Of a stretch of 64,000 nucleotides of DNA, positions 51,008 through 64,000 are shown one piece after another. How positions within the stretch are numbered: position 1 is the first letter of the stretch; each line of letters starts with the position of its first letter. A model generated the notes under the pieces. The model was not told the DNA's origin, did not search any database, and saw only the letters and a program-made list of their open reading frames with translations. The position numbers and the translations under genes are program-made. Source of the DNA: Ophiocordyceps camponoti-saundersi (nom. inval.) (Eukaryota > Ascomycota > Sordariomycetes > Hypocreales > Ophiocordycipitaceae); contig PDHQ01000154.1 in NCBI GenBank assembly GCA_003339415.1, forward strand, positions 1 through 64,000, written 5' to 3'.

Positions 51008-51257
51008 TATAAGGGATTCGGGCTGCGCCCGAATAGCTAAGTCACGTAGGGGGTGCTTAGTTAAGTCCGCGCGTATAACAGGCGCGGGGTGCATATAAGT
51101 ATATACGATTAGTTAGCGCCGCGCGCGGGATAGACGCGGGCTATATACGGACTATAACCCTAAGTATATATACTATATATACCTTAGAATTTCTTAAGTT
51201 ATTCTATATTAATAAAGTTAGCTTTTTATAAACGTTAAGGAATATAAAACCTTTATA
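51008..51257 (+). repeat. 5' LTR of the 6.94-kb Gypsy element
   Basis: 250 bp with GC-rich patches (GTCCGCGCG, GGCGCGGGG, GCGCGCGGGA) that hold few CA or TG sites and so stand out. Matches the 3' LTR over its whole length. Confidence 0.9.
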
Positions 51258-54200
51258 ATAGAATAACTTTAACTATAAATAACTCTAATACTTAATAAGC
51301 TATTATTACCTAGCTTTTAAAGTAGTAAGCTACTATTACGGAGCTCTAAAGCCTTATGCGCTAATAGTACTAATTTATATAGCTTCTTAAGTAATAGTAG
51401 TTATAACCCCGCTATAAGCTGCTACCTTTTAGATCGCTATTTAATAGCGATAAAGACCTTTTTTTAATATAGCGCTCCCTTATATCTTATAAGCTATAAG
51501 TAAATTAGGCCTTTATTAGTACCGCTTATAACTAATAGGTATTTTTATACTAATATTTATCTTTTATAGTTTAAGCTAAGGTAGCTTTATTTTTTAAGTA
51601 AGGTATTAAGTATAAGTATAACCTTAACTACTTCCTAAGTTACCTTAATATTATATTTACTAACTTATATTAGCGCTAAATAGCTATAACGAATAGCTAT
51701 AACGGAGCTTAAATACTTTATATAAAGCGCTTCTAAGTTTTTTTTTAATTTCCTCGTCCGCTTTAAAGCTAAGCTTACTTTAGTAGATAATACTAAATAA
51801 GCTAATAAGATTAAAATTATACGCCTCTATTATACCCTTACGCTAGCTTTTCGTTAATATTATATTAGGCGTAATATTCCCTTAACTAAGTATATTATTA
51901 CTATTACTAAGATCCGCGCTATTACCGTAAATATTAAGTTTTTCTACTTTAAAAATAAAGGCTAGACGCCCTTACTTTTTATTTTTAAGCTATCCTAAGG
52001 TACCCCGATAACTAATATATACTAGACCGGCACTTAGCTACGCTTTAGTAAATATAGTAGCCCTTTTTCTTAAGGCTAGAATAGCTATAACGGTAAAACT
52101 TATTATTAGGTAACTAAAGCTAATAGCGATAAGATTATAAAGTAGCGCGCTAAGGGCCGCTATCTCCGCTATAGTAGTATTAGCTATTTCTCGCGCGAGT
52201 ATAAGCTTAATCCTCCCTTATTAGCCTTTTTAGTCCGCTTTATAAATATTATAAAGGAGGAGGAGGACCCCGCCTTAGATTAGGGAAATAAATCCCCCTT
52301 ATATTAAGTCTCCTATAAGGGAAGGACTCTTATAGTAATATTACTTATAGAATATTAAATAACTATTTTATAAATATTAGTTAGAATATAAACTTACCTT
52401 CTCTTTTTCTTTTTATATTTATAAATTTTACTTTTTTTATTATTATATAAGCGGATAATAGCTATAATTACTATATTATTATAAGCGAATTTTTTATATA
52501 GCGCTATTAGCTTAAGCGAATTCCCTTTTTTCGCTTATAAATAATTTATATTATTATATAAATATATTACTAGTAGCGTATATACTTTAAGCTATACTTA
52601 TTTATTTACTACCTTATTTACTTTATAGCTAATATTAATAGCTAGTAATTACTTATAATAATATATATAATCCTAAGCTTTACTTAAAACTTAATTTTTA
52701 GCTTATTTTAGATAGCGTATAATAATATCTTACTATATCTTAGTAAATAAAAAGTTATAGTTTACTCTGCTAGCAGATTAGTTATCTTATATTTTAAATC
52801 TTAGTAAATTACTTACCTTATTATAGTTATCCTCGGCTTTATCTTCGCAGCCCTTATTTACTATAAATCCTAGTAGCATATTAGTTACTAATTCCTTACT
52901 ATTAGCTTATAGGATATCTTTTATATTTTATATATTATAACCTTTACCTTAACTATAAGCCCCTCCTTACTTTCTAAAATATCGGATTTTACTAATTTAT
53001 TTAATAAAGAGAAAGCTAGCATCCTACCCCCTTACCGTGGTAATTATAATTATTATATTTAACTTCGCTAAAAACTTAATAGTTTTTTACCTTTTTTACT
53101 TTAAGGCTTACTTTATAGTATACCTTATAAGTATCTCCTTAAGGTTCGGAAATAGATTATTAACTTAATAGATAAAAAATAAATTTATATTAGCTTATTA
53201 TCCGCAGCCGCCCCTATCTTACTTATAAAAAAGCTAGGAGGCGGCTAGCGCTTTTATATTAATTATTACGCCTTAAATAAGGTAATAAAGTAAAATTATT
53301 ATCCCCTCCCGCTTATTAAGAAAACGCTTTATAGCTTTTTAAATACTTATTAGTTTATAAAACTTAATATTTATATTACTTTTTATAAGCTTCGTATTAT
53401 AAAAAGCGAGGAATACCTTATAGCTTTCTATACTTAGTTTAATTTATTTAAATACTTTATTTACTTTTTTAGCCTTATAGGAGCGCTTACTATATTCTAG
53501 CGTTATATTAATATTACCCTTAGTAACTCCTTAAGGGACTTTATTATAGTATATTTAAATAATATCCTTATTTATTTAAGAGGTTCTTATTCTAATTATT
53601 AGCGTAAAATACGCGTTATACTCTTATATCTTTATTAAGCTAAGCTTTTTCTTAATTTTAATAAATATAACTTTATTATTTATAAGGTTAAGTACTTAAA
53701 GTTTATTATTTATATTAGTAAAAAAGTATAGCTAGATTTTATTAAAATTTTTATAATTTTAAAATAGGAGGCGCTAACTTACGTCCGAGGTATATATAGT
53801 TTTTTTAAGTTTGCTAACTTTTATTATAACTTTATACCTTACTTTTTAAACCTTATAGCCCCCTTAATTAAGCTTACGAAATATAGCGCGCTTTTCTATT
53901 AAACTAATAAATATTAGCTTACTTTCGATACGCTTAAGTTCGTATTTATCTTTACCCCTATCCTCGCTTAGTAAGATTTAAATTATAATATTATTATTAA
54001 AGCTAACTATTTTAATAAAACTATTAGCGGGTATTTTTCTTAATTTAGCTTAAACTATATCCTCTAGCTTATTATATATTACTTTAAAAAACTTTTACTT
54101 ATAAAATAAAATTATATAATTTATAATAAAAAGCTTTTTACTATTATTTCTTACCTTAAAGCGTAATTTACTAAGTTATATAAAGTTATATAGCTATTTT

Positions 54201-57200
54201 TTATTTTTATAAATTATAAAGCCTTAGAATATTTTATTACGCTTAAGGTTATAATAGAATATTAAGCGCGTTAGGCTAAGACGCTTACTTTTTTTAATTT
54301 CCGCTTTTAATATTATCTTAGCGCGTAGGTATCGCGGCCTAATACGCTCTCCGAGCGAGAATAAGATCGCCGCGAGATAGAGGAGCGCTTTAGTTAAATT
54401 ATATAGCCTATATCTATTTACTTTTTTAAATTATAGCTAATCTAATCTAGCCTAGCTTTATTTTAGTTCCTTATAGCTATACCTCCTACTTAGGACGCCC
54501 TAGCCCCCTTTTATAATAAGATTTTACGGGACCTTTAGTTAGAGGCTCTCCGTGCCGATTCCCTTTATTATATACGCTACTAAGCGGTTTAGTTAAGCGC
54601 TTAGAAATTTCCGCCGGAGGCGGGTATTTATAAGTAAGTTATAAACTATTTTATTTTTACTTATAAATAGCTATAATTCTAAGGCTATTTTTAAGTTCCT
54701 AAATAAAAACTTTTAACTATTATATTTATTTAATAAATTTATAATTCCCTTATAATAGGATATTTTAGTAATAATATTACTTTTATACTTTTTTAATATA
54801 AGTTTTATTAAAATAGTATATTTATAAATATAGTATATTTTATTTATAACTATTATTATTATAAAGATTACTTTAATTATTAGCGCTATTAAGGGTTATT
54901 TTAGCTACTATTTTTTTCTAAATAGTTTTAAATAACCTTTTTTATAAACTTTATAACTAAGCTACCCGCTACCTTAAAGTCCTAGCTTTATTTCCTAATA
55001 GTTATTATAGATCGCTTATTAAAATATATCTAGCTTAAAGCTATAATATTTATAAATACTAAGTAATATACTAAGTACTTTATCTAATATTAGTAGTAGT
55101 TTTATAGCTTTTTTCGTAAGTTAATTTCTAATTATAGTTCTAATTAGATAAGCTACTTTTAATCTACTTTTTACTATTTTACTAAGGTTAATAAGCTACT
55201 TTTTATAGCGTATTACTCTTAAACTAATAAGGGTATAAAGTATATAAACTAAGAGGTATAAGCTATTCTCCGTTATATAATCTCCTACTTATAGTTTAAC
55301 TAGCTATATTACTTATTTACTTACTAGCTTACTTTAAATAATTAAAACTTATTTATAATAAGTATTAGTCCTAATTACTTACTTTATAGCTTTAATATTA
55401 CCTTTCTTAACTAGCTAGCGGAGGCGGCTGCCCCTATCTTTTCCCTAAAAAGCTAAGCTATAGTATTTACTTATTTCTTTTATAATAACGTTAAACTAAT
55501 ATAGGCTTTTATTACCTAAGCTTAGTAGCGGTAATAAGACTTTTTAAATAAGTCTTACTTACTCGTAGAATAGTTTTAAATTAGTAATTTTATATAGCTT
55601 AATTTTACTTATATATAGTTTAACTATCTATTTTAGAAGCTTAATTATTTTAAAAGTAAGTATAAGGTAATAGCTATATTAATATCGCTTACTATTACTC
55701 TTAATATATTATTTAATATTTACCTTACTTTTTATATTAACTTTATTAAGCGTGCTATTAGTAACCTTTTACTATTTTAATTATTTACTAACTCCTAGCT
55801 AGATCTTTTTCTCTATTTCTCTTATAATAACTTATCTTTTAATAAGTATAAAGTTAAGGAAATCCTTATTACGAAAAATACTAAAAGTTAGCGCTTATAA
55901 GGTAAAACGCCTTATTAACTTATTTTTATAAAATAAAAAAATTATATTATTTTAACTTAAAAGCTACTTAATAGCTTTAAATACTATATAATATTAAATT
56001 ACTTTAAGTTTATATAAGAAAATATATACTTTTATAATAGCTTAAAGCGGACTTAACTATATACTTATTTAAGCGCCTTTTATAGCTAGTTATCCCTTTT
56101 AAATAACCTTTCCCTCTTATCTTATAAATATAATATTACCCCCTTATTTTTTATTTCTTTTTATTCCTTATTTACTTATTTCTCCTCCCTTTTTATATTA
56201 GCTTTAAGCTAATATTTACCTCCTTTATTTTCTCCTTATAATTCTTTATTATAGTTAAGTAATTTAGGAGATTATTATAATATTAGCTATAGCTTAGCGC
56301 TAATATTAACTTATAATAGATATATCTTTAAGCGGGGGAGGGTATATTTTAAGGCTAGGAGAATATTTAATATAATACTAATAATAGGAGTTTTACTTAT
56401 CCCGCTTTTAAGCTACGCGCGCTACGCGCGGGCGCTAGCGTAAACCTACTTTATTAATATATAATAAAAGGGGAAGATAGGTATTACGCGTAAGCGCTAA
56501 GTAATTAGAAGCTAGATAATATATATAAGTTAGTAAAAATAATATATAGCGAGATAATAAGCGAGCTTAATATATTATATAAATTAGTTAGTATTATAAT
56601 TATTTAATAAAAGATATTATTCCTTTTTTTATTCTCTTACTTTCGCGCGTTAATATTTACCTAGCAGTCCGCGATCTAAGTAGCCCGCTTATCTCGCTAT
56701 TATTTAAAAATCTATCGCTATTATTCCTTTTATTACTAAAAAAATATTTTATATTATAAGGCGAAAAAGTTAAAGCTAATAATAAAGGCGCCTTATTATT
56801 ACTATTATTATTATTAATATTATATTATTATTAAAAATATACTATAAGTTAAGGTATATAAAGTAAATATAGCGATTATATTACTAATAGCGGGGATAAG
56901 TATAAAAGATTAATATTATTTAAGCGTAAAAGGGGCGTAAAGCTTAGTTACTAGGCGCGGTATAATATAAATAATAGCTAGTATAGTTTATAAGTAGTTA
57001 ACGTAAGTAAGAAATTCTAATATAAGCTAGGCGCGCTAGCTAGGTACTTTTTTAGTATAGGGGTAAGCGGGTAAGGTAATAGCTTATCTTTCCCTAACTA
57101 TTATCTATAAGTTATAGATAGCTCGCTATAAATATATATTTATAATAAAAAGATATTTTTTCTAAAGGTACTATCTTCGCTGCTACTTATATACTTTATA

Positions 57201-57694
57201 AGCTATTTTATAACTATATTAGTAGTTAATATTATAGCTATTATAAAGGTTTTAAATATAAGGAGTATATAAATATTCTACCTCTTATAATATAGTAACA
57301 TTTTTATTATTTAAATCCCCCTTTATAGCGTAGCTACTTATCGCGTAAGGCGGTAATTACGGCTAATTAGATAATATATTAAAGTAGTAATATAATAACT
57401 TAATAAATATAGAGAGCTTAAAAAATAATAATAATAAAAAAAAAGAATAAATAATTATAAAAAGCTTAGATAATAATAATAATAAAAAAAAGAATTATAA
57501 GAATATAATAGTAAAGTAATAAGGTATAAGGCTTAGAGAAATATTTACTTAGTAAGGGAAAATAACGTAACTAGCTTAAGAAGAAAAATAAAAAAGGAGG
57601 AAGAAAACTTTTCTATATAAGGGGTATTTTAACTTATACCTTATATATATATATACCGCGGCCGGAAATACTTTTTTCCTAAAGTAATAAGGTA

Positions 57695-57944
57695 TATAAG
57701 GGATTTAAGCTACGCCCGAATAGCTAAGTTATATAGGGGGTACTTAGTTAAGTCCGCGCGTATAACGGGCGCGGGGTATATATAAGTATATATAATTAGT
57801 TAATACTACGCGCGGGACGGGCGCGGGCTATATACGGACTATAACCCTAAGTACGTATACCGTATATACCTTAGAACTTCTTAAGTTATTCTATATTAAT
57901 AGAGTTAGCTTCTTATAAACGTTAAGGAGTATAGGACTTTTATA
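57695..57944 (+). repeat. 3' LTR of the 6.94-kb Gypsy element
   Basis: 250 bp, slightly more RIP-altered than the 5' LTR at its start (GGATTTAAGCTACGCCC versus GGATTCGGGCTGCGCCC). Confidence 0.9.
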
Positions 57945-60900
57945 CTAACTTACCTTTTATTAATATTTTAAATTTAAGTTAACTATACTAATTAGGTATT
58001 TTTAAGATACTTAATATCTTAAAAATTAAGGGAGAGTAAAGCGTTAAAATTTATACTTTTAATTTTTAATTATTTAGAAAAGTAAAGTAGCTATATAATT
58101 CCCTTTTAAAACTATAAGAAAATATTAATTTAATTAATTTACCCTTAGAATATTATTTAACTATCCCCCTTATCGATAATTAATATAAGAAAAAATTTAG
58201 TTTATATTCTTATTTATTAAAATAACTTAATTAGGATTTCCTTAAAAAAAAGTATAATAATATATATTTATAAGATAAAATAAAATAAGCGCTTAAAGCT
58301 TTACTTTTCGCTAGCTTATATTTTATTATTTAGAGAAAAAGTAAACTATATATTATTAATAACTTATAAGCTTTAAATAATATAGCTATTCCTAATATAT
58401 ATCTAATACCTCTCCCTTAAGATATAATCTATAAGTTAGTAAATAAAAAAGTTATTTTTACTATTAATATTTAAAGCTTCTTTTATTAGTTTCTTATCTA
58501 TTTAGATTACCGAAAGCAGTTTATAATTATTTCTTACTATAAATTAAAAAAAGCTATAGTTACTTTTATAAGGTATAAAAATTCGCCTACTTATATATAA
58601 AGATTCGTTAATTATATTCTTTAACTATATAAAATATACGCTATTAAATATATTAAATATATTAATAATATAGTAATCTTCTCTAATATTTTAGAAAATT
58701 ATATTAAATATCTAATTATAATATTTAATCTTTTTATTAGTATAAATCTTTCCCTTTTTACTTTTAAATTATTCCTTTATTACTTATTTATAAAAATATT
58801 AAGATATTATATTAACGGATTCGTATTAATAAATATATAATCTTAAGTAAAAGCTTTATAAAATATTAAATTTCCTAATATCTTATAATATTTTAAGTAA
58901 TAAATTAAATTAGTTAAATAAATAAGATATCTTATTTCTTATTTTATATAATAAATTAACCTTTTTTAGAAATATAAAATAGTAATATTCTAAAAAGGAT
59001 AGGAAAATAAAATACCTATTACTAAACTAAAAAGAAATACCTTTACCTCCTAATTTAAAATTATCCTAATAAAGGAAGAAACTAACTATTTTAATAATAT
59101 TACTAATACTTTTTATAATAATGCTACTCTTAGTTAGTTTTTTTTTAATTATTAACTTTTCTTATAAATTAATATTTTTTAAGAGAACGGTTTTATAACT
59201 TATCTTTTCTATATTAATAATAAGGAATCTTAGAAACTATTTTTAGCTCCGCTTTAGTAATTTATTAAACTTATTTATTATTTTAATTATATATTTAAAC
59301 TAGCTAAAATTAGATATTAGCTAACTAAACTTAAGATTTCCTACTTAATTTAAGCTTATTATAAACTCCGAACTTATTTAATTAAAATTTAAAAACTAAA
59401 AATTATAATTTTTATAGATTATATTATAATTTTAATAATTATAAAATAAACCTTTTTTTTTACTATTAATATAAAAAGTAATAATTACCTTACTTTTATT
59501 TCTTAATTTCTAAGTTAATATTTTTTTAAAGTCCGATATATTCCTAATATTTTTAATATTCTTATAAACTTTTTCTTATACCTCTTTTTAAAAATAGCTT
59601 TAGAAAAGGGATAAAAAGAATTTAAAAATATTTAGGAAAATTATATTAATTAGGAATATACGCTTATTTCCTTAAAAGCTATTTTTAATAACGCTTTCTA
59701 ATATAAGATTTCTGAAAAATATCTTCTTAATATATAATAATCTGAAATCTTAAAGTAACTTAAAAATAAAGATTTTTAGGAAAAACTCGCTTTTATCTAA
59801 GTAAATAGCTTATTATATTTCGAAGATATTAATAGTTAATAATAACTTTATAATCCTAAAAACTATATTAAAGAAATTATTTCTAAGTATTATTTTTCTA
59901 AATTTTATATTAGCTAAAAATATATATAAGCTAAACTTTTATTTAGTTTTATTATTTCCTAATTAAAAAAAAAGTTAATAATTTTATAAATAAATATAAT
60001 ATTTATAAATAAAATTAAACTAATAAATAAGCTTCTTTTAAGGAAATAGTTTTTATCTATACTTTAATAATTCCTTTTTATATAATTATAATAAATTTTA
60101 TTACTAGACTTTTTTTAATTTTTTTAGAAAACTTATTTTAGTTTAAATTTAAAAGAAAGTTTTATAATACCCTTTTTACTATTACTAATAAGTTTTTAAA
60201 GATATATATTTTTACCCCTAAATATAATTATTTTATTATTAAAAAAATAAGCTTAGTAGCTATATAATAAGCTTACTTATTATAATTAAAAACTCTTAAA
60301 GTAAATTATCTCTAATTAGAATTTAAAATTTATATCTAAGCGTTAGAAAACTTTATAATTTATTTTTTAGATTAAACTTTTAATATTAATTATATATTAC
60401 TTATAAATTAATAATCTATTTAAAAAATAAAACTAAACTATTAAAATTACTTTTAGATTTTTTATTATTAATTTCCTAATAAAATAATAAATCGACGCCT
60501 TACTAGCTTTTTAGTTTTTACTTAATAACTCCTTCTTCTTAGTTATTAGAACTACGCTAAGTAAGTTATTTATTAGATTCTAAATAGATAATAGTTTCTA
60601 TTATCTAAGCGATTAAGCTTCCCTTAAATTAAAGAAAATATTAAAAAATAAGGTAGTTATTTTAATTACCTATACCTAAGCTATAATAAAAAGATAATAT
60701 AATAAGAAATATCGAAAGCTTAAGTTTAAGCTTAGCGATTAAGTTTAGCTAAAACTTAGAAAAAGATATTTTATTCTTAATAGATAAATAGTAAAGATTT
60801 TAGAATAGTAAACTAAGCTTTTTTACGTAATTAAATAAATTAATTATTTAGCTTATTAACTAAATCTCGATAACTTTATAAATATCTATTTTATTATATT

Positions 60901-61250
60901 AGTTATATAACTTTAATTAGTCGATATTTTAAGAGAATAGCTTAGCCCTAAGCCTAATACTAATAATTATAAGATTAAATAAATCCTTAATAAGAGAAAA
61001 GTTAAGAGAGGGCGAGGTATTATTTAAATAAAGTACCTTATATATTAGAAAAGATACCTTAGTAATAATAATTAGTAAGTAGCTAAGAAGGACTTTTAAT
61101 AAAAGGTAATAATTAAAAAATTTAAAAAAGAAAAAATAAGTTAGAAGCTAAGCTAGAAATTATTAGGAAAAAATATATAAATATTTTTAAAAAGTACTAG
61201 CTATTAGAATAAGGTAAATAAGTTACTTAGTAATAAATACGTAATATTTT

Positions 61251-64000
61251 TAGGAAATAATAAACTTAACGCGTTATTATTTATACTAGATTTCCCTTTA
61301 TTTTCTTACCTTTCTTCTCTTAATTCCTCTCTCTTTTATTTATCCTCTCTTATCCCCTTTTATATTACCTATCTTTATTATATTTTCTTATATATTAGTT
61401 TTTATCCCTTTTATAATTATTTCCTTTTATTTTTTAATTTTTTTTATTATCTTTATATTATTTCCTTTTTTTTATACTTAAGATTAATCCTTTTTATAAT
61501 AATTCTTATTATTCTTATAATAAGATATATTATAAGTTATTTTATATATAACTAATTTATACTCCTCTTATACTTATATTTAAAAGCTTTTAAAAGGCTA
61601 TTTAGCTATTTAGAAACTTTATAAAATTTTAATATTTATTTAAGTCGCTCGCTTATAAATTTAATAATTAGAAATTAAATAACTATATAACTTTTATTAC
61701 TTAAAAATAAGTATTATAAGAAAAAAGATATAATTTATTATTTAGTAAGTTAGATAATTATATTTATTATATTAATAAAAAAGTAAAAAGGTAAGCTAAT
61801 AAAGAATAACTCCTTAATAATAAAGATTATAATTTTAAATACTCGCTTTTAAACGATAAATACTCTAGCTCTAACTACTCCTTACTTAAAGTTTCTAAGG
61901 TTATAGCGCTTAAACGTTTTACTTAATAAACTACCGCGGTATTTTCTTCTACTATTAGCTTTACTTTTAAAATACTAGCTACCTTATTAAGAAGCTATAG
62001 CCGCCTTTTATTATTATATTCCCTTATTAATATTAAAGGGAATTTTTTCTATAATCTAAATAATTTAAAAAGAATTATTATAATATATATATATTATTAG
62101 AAATTATAAAAGATTATATTAAAAGCTTAGTTAGCGGGTAAGTTTATTAGGAGTTAGAAGAGTTAGAGGAGATTAAGCGAATCTTAGCTATTATCTCTTA
62201 TATTAACTACCTTAGTAAAATAAAATAAATAATATTAGTAGCTATAGAAAAGGAGACTAAGGTTAAGGGAGCTATTTTTATTTTTAAAAAATCCTTAGCT
62301 AGGCGTTTTATTACTCTTTTTACTTTAACTTAATAAAGCGTTCTTAGAACCCTTAATAAGTAAACTTATTTTATTTTTTAATAATTTAAAACCTTTATAA
62401 TAGTTTTTAAAATTATAATTTAATTTTAAGAAATTTTAGAAGCTAAAAAGGTTAAAAAGGCTAATAATAACTTTTTAGTAACTTATTACGATAATTTAAT
62501 TTAAATCGTTAAATACTTATTTACCTTTTTTATAATATATTATAATAAGTAAGTTTTAGTATTTTAAAATATAGATATCGCTTTAATTTAAGTAACTTAT
62601 CTTAATAAGTATTTTATTAAATATAATATTTCCCTTAGCTTAAGTTATATAGCGAAGATATTTAATATTAGCGATAAATAGATTATCGATTTCCTTATCT
62701 TAATATTTATTTTACTTAATACCCCCGCTTTTAAGAATTTATCGCTTAATATTAATAAAATTGCTATATTTATTAATAAGAAGTTTATATTTAATAATTT
62801 AGGTAAAATTCTAAAATTTTATAAAAAAAACTAATAGGACTTTTATATTTATATAAGAGAATAAATATATTTACTTAGTAAGGGTATTATTATATTATTT
62901 CTAGCTATTATTATTAATTATATACTCTTTTTAGCTTAAAGCGATATTATTAGAAATAAAATAACTTTAAATTTTAATAATATACTTATTTTTATAAAGG
63001 TCTCACTACGGCGGCTATAAAAGTAAGCTAAGGTAAAGTTATAATTAAAGCTATCGAGAAAAGGAAAGAGAGGGGAGAGAAGCCCCCCTCCTAAGCTAGC
63101 TATATACCCCGCGCGATAACTAAGCGCTATCGGGAAAACTTGAATATATCTACTATAAACCCCCTTATCTAGCTATAATTAGTTATAGACTAATCTCTTA
63201 TATAGCCCCCTCCTTAGGCCGGCTAAGGAAATAAGAGCGTAGGACGGAAAAGTTATATATTACTACGCTAGTTAAATACTTTATATAGTCCCTAGCTAAT
63301 AGCCTAATAGCCTTTATAAAGATAAGGATAAGAAGGCGGAAAAGCTTCCTTATAGCTTAAGGAATTAAACCCCGATTTTTATAAGGAAGATTCTAATAAG
63401 CTTAGAATTATAGCACCGCTTAAGGTAAGGAAAGATAAACTTATATATTAATAGTAAAAAACTTATTTATATAGCTAGTATATTAAACTAAGTAATATTA
63501 TATTAATTATAGAAAGCTTAAAAAATACCTTAATTATAATAAGTAATAAAGCTAGCTAAATATTTCTCGCTATACGCCGCTAGCGCTAGTTTATAAGCTA
63601 GGGCGTAATATAACTATAGTATATATTTACTAATAAATTTACGCGCCTAAGCCGCGCGCGGATTATCCTTATATAAAGTAATATAATAAGGCCGGAAATT
63701 ACCTAAGCTATAATATCTAGCGTATACGTATCCCTCCTTACTCGTTATCCTCTTAATTAAAACTCTCTAAATTTATACTTAACTTCCCCGCTTTATACGC
63801 CTTAAGCCCTAACCTTAATACCTTTATCTATTTATAAAGCTTTAAATAATTATACTTAAAATAACTAATCTTATTATAATAATAATAATATTATTACCTA
63901 ATAGCGTTTAAAAGGCGAGAAATTATAAATATAATATCTATTAGGTTAGCTATAAAAGGGGGCGGTAAATTAACTAACGCGTTAAGAATATTCCTAAAAC
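61251..64000. repeat. RIP-mutated AT-rich DNA, unassigned
   Basis: AT-rich with almost no CA or TG. A somewhat more GC-bearing stretch from about 63,000 to 63,720 keeps CpG-rich words (CCCCGCGCGATAAC, GCCGCGCGCGG). No terminal repeat or protein motif recognised; it runs off the window. Confidence 0.55.

Larger units (their letters stand above)
51008..57944 (+). mobile_element. Full-length RIP-inactivated Ty3/Gypsy retrotransposon, 6.94 kb
   Basis: Two 250-bp LTRs (51,008-51,257 and 57,695-57,944) start TATAAGGGATT and end TTTATA (ancestral TG...CA). Perfect 5-bp target duplications CTAAC lie at 51,003-51,007 and 57,945-57,949. The plus strand at 53,552-53,575 reads YLNNILIY, the Gypsy YLDDILIY motif after RIP, followed by AKLFLNFNKYNFI and VKYLKFII, typical of the RT region before RNase H. 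All frames contain many stops. Confidence 0.9.
48169..61250 (+). mobile_element. RIP-inactivated Gypsy-like element, interrupted at 51,003
   Basis: The plus strand at 58,658-58,681 reads YINNIVIF, a Gypsy reverse-transcriptase YIDDIVIF motif with Asp to Asn changes. Upstream (58,130-58,330) broken frames resemble the usual Gypsy approach to RT (LPLEYY, KKKFSLY), and downstream frames resemble the RT thumb and RNase H region. The part left of 51,003 would hold gag. Without the 6.9-kb insertion the length is about 6.1 kb. LTRs were not found: the LTR at 47,577 abuts the left end and no matching copy is seen on the right, so the borders are approximate. Confidence 0.55.

Noticed and set aside
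1..64000. CRISPR array, prokaryotic operon or tRNA/rRNA genes
   Set aside because: No regular spaced repeats, no bacterial gene organisation, and no cloverleaf or rRNA motifs were recognised; the introns and genes are fungal.
33601..64000. AT-rich flanks as centromeric DNA
   Set aside because: RIPped AT-rich DNA can form fungal centromeres, but the same composition is common in dispersed TE clusters; nothing in the sequence alone distinguishes them. CENP-A mapping would decide.

Overview
This looks like a chromosome segment of a filamentous ascomycete (Pezizomycotina). About 4.4 kb of ordinary, intron-bearing DNA (roughly 29,060-33,480) lies between about 29 kb and 30.5 kb of extremely AT-rich, gene-less DNA. 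In the AT-rich DNA the dinucleotides CA and TG are almost absent and TA is in excess; surviving C and G sit mostly in CC, CT and CG contexts. That is the footprint of repeat-induced point mutation (RIP, C-to-T at CpA on either strand), which acts on duplicated DNA in this group. The gene set and short fungal introns (49-75 nt, one of 169 nt) agree. Genus cannot be read from the window.

The gene island holds two convergent, apparently intact housekeeping genes. sec15 (exocyst subunit, + strand, 29,157-31,983) resolves into 10 exons giving 771 codons plus stop. hapE/HAP5 (NF-YC subunit of the CCAAT-binding complex, - strand, 33,337-32,227) resolves into 4 exons giving 271 codons plus stop. Their stop codons are 243 bp apart. 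One intron begins with GC and several others have atypical GT donors, and three introns are multiples of three without stops, so simple ORF calls misread both genes.

The AT-rich flanks are layered, RIP-killed transposons that can still be dated by structure. Left side: the right end of a hAT-like element (to 711); about 8.6 kb of unassigned RIP DNA; a probable solo LTR (9,284-9,893); two Ty3/Gypsy elements of one family on the - strand (10,259-19,417 and 19,463-29,058), nearly back to back. A 439-bp hAT-like non-autonomous element with a perfect 8-bp target duplication splits the LTR nearest sec15. That LTR ends only 98 bp before the sec15 start codon. Right side: a truncated Gypsy copy (from 34,502); a short LTR element (35,756-48,168) split by an 8.8-kb hAT-like element with a perfect 8-bp target duplication; and a Gypsy-like element (about 48,170-61,250) split by a complete 6.9-kb Gypsy element with 250-bp LTRs and a perfect 5-bp duplication. 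In four of these elements the reverse-transcriptase catalytic Asp-Asp pair is visibly changed to Asn-Asn, as RIP predicts.

I see no tRNA, rRNA, CRISPR array or intact transposon gene. The most notable features are the unusually large hAT-like element, the very close approach of RIP-mutated elements to both essential genes, and the odd splice sites of sec15 and hapE.
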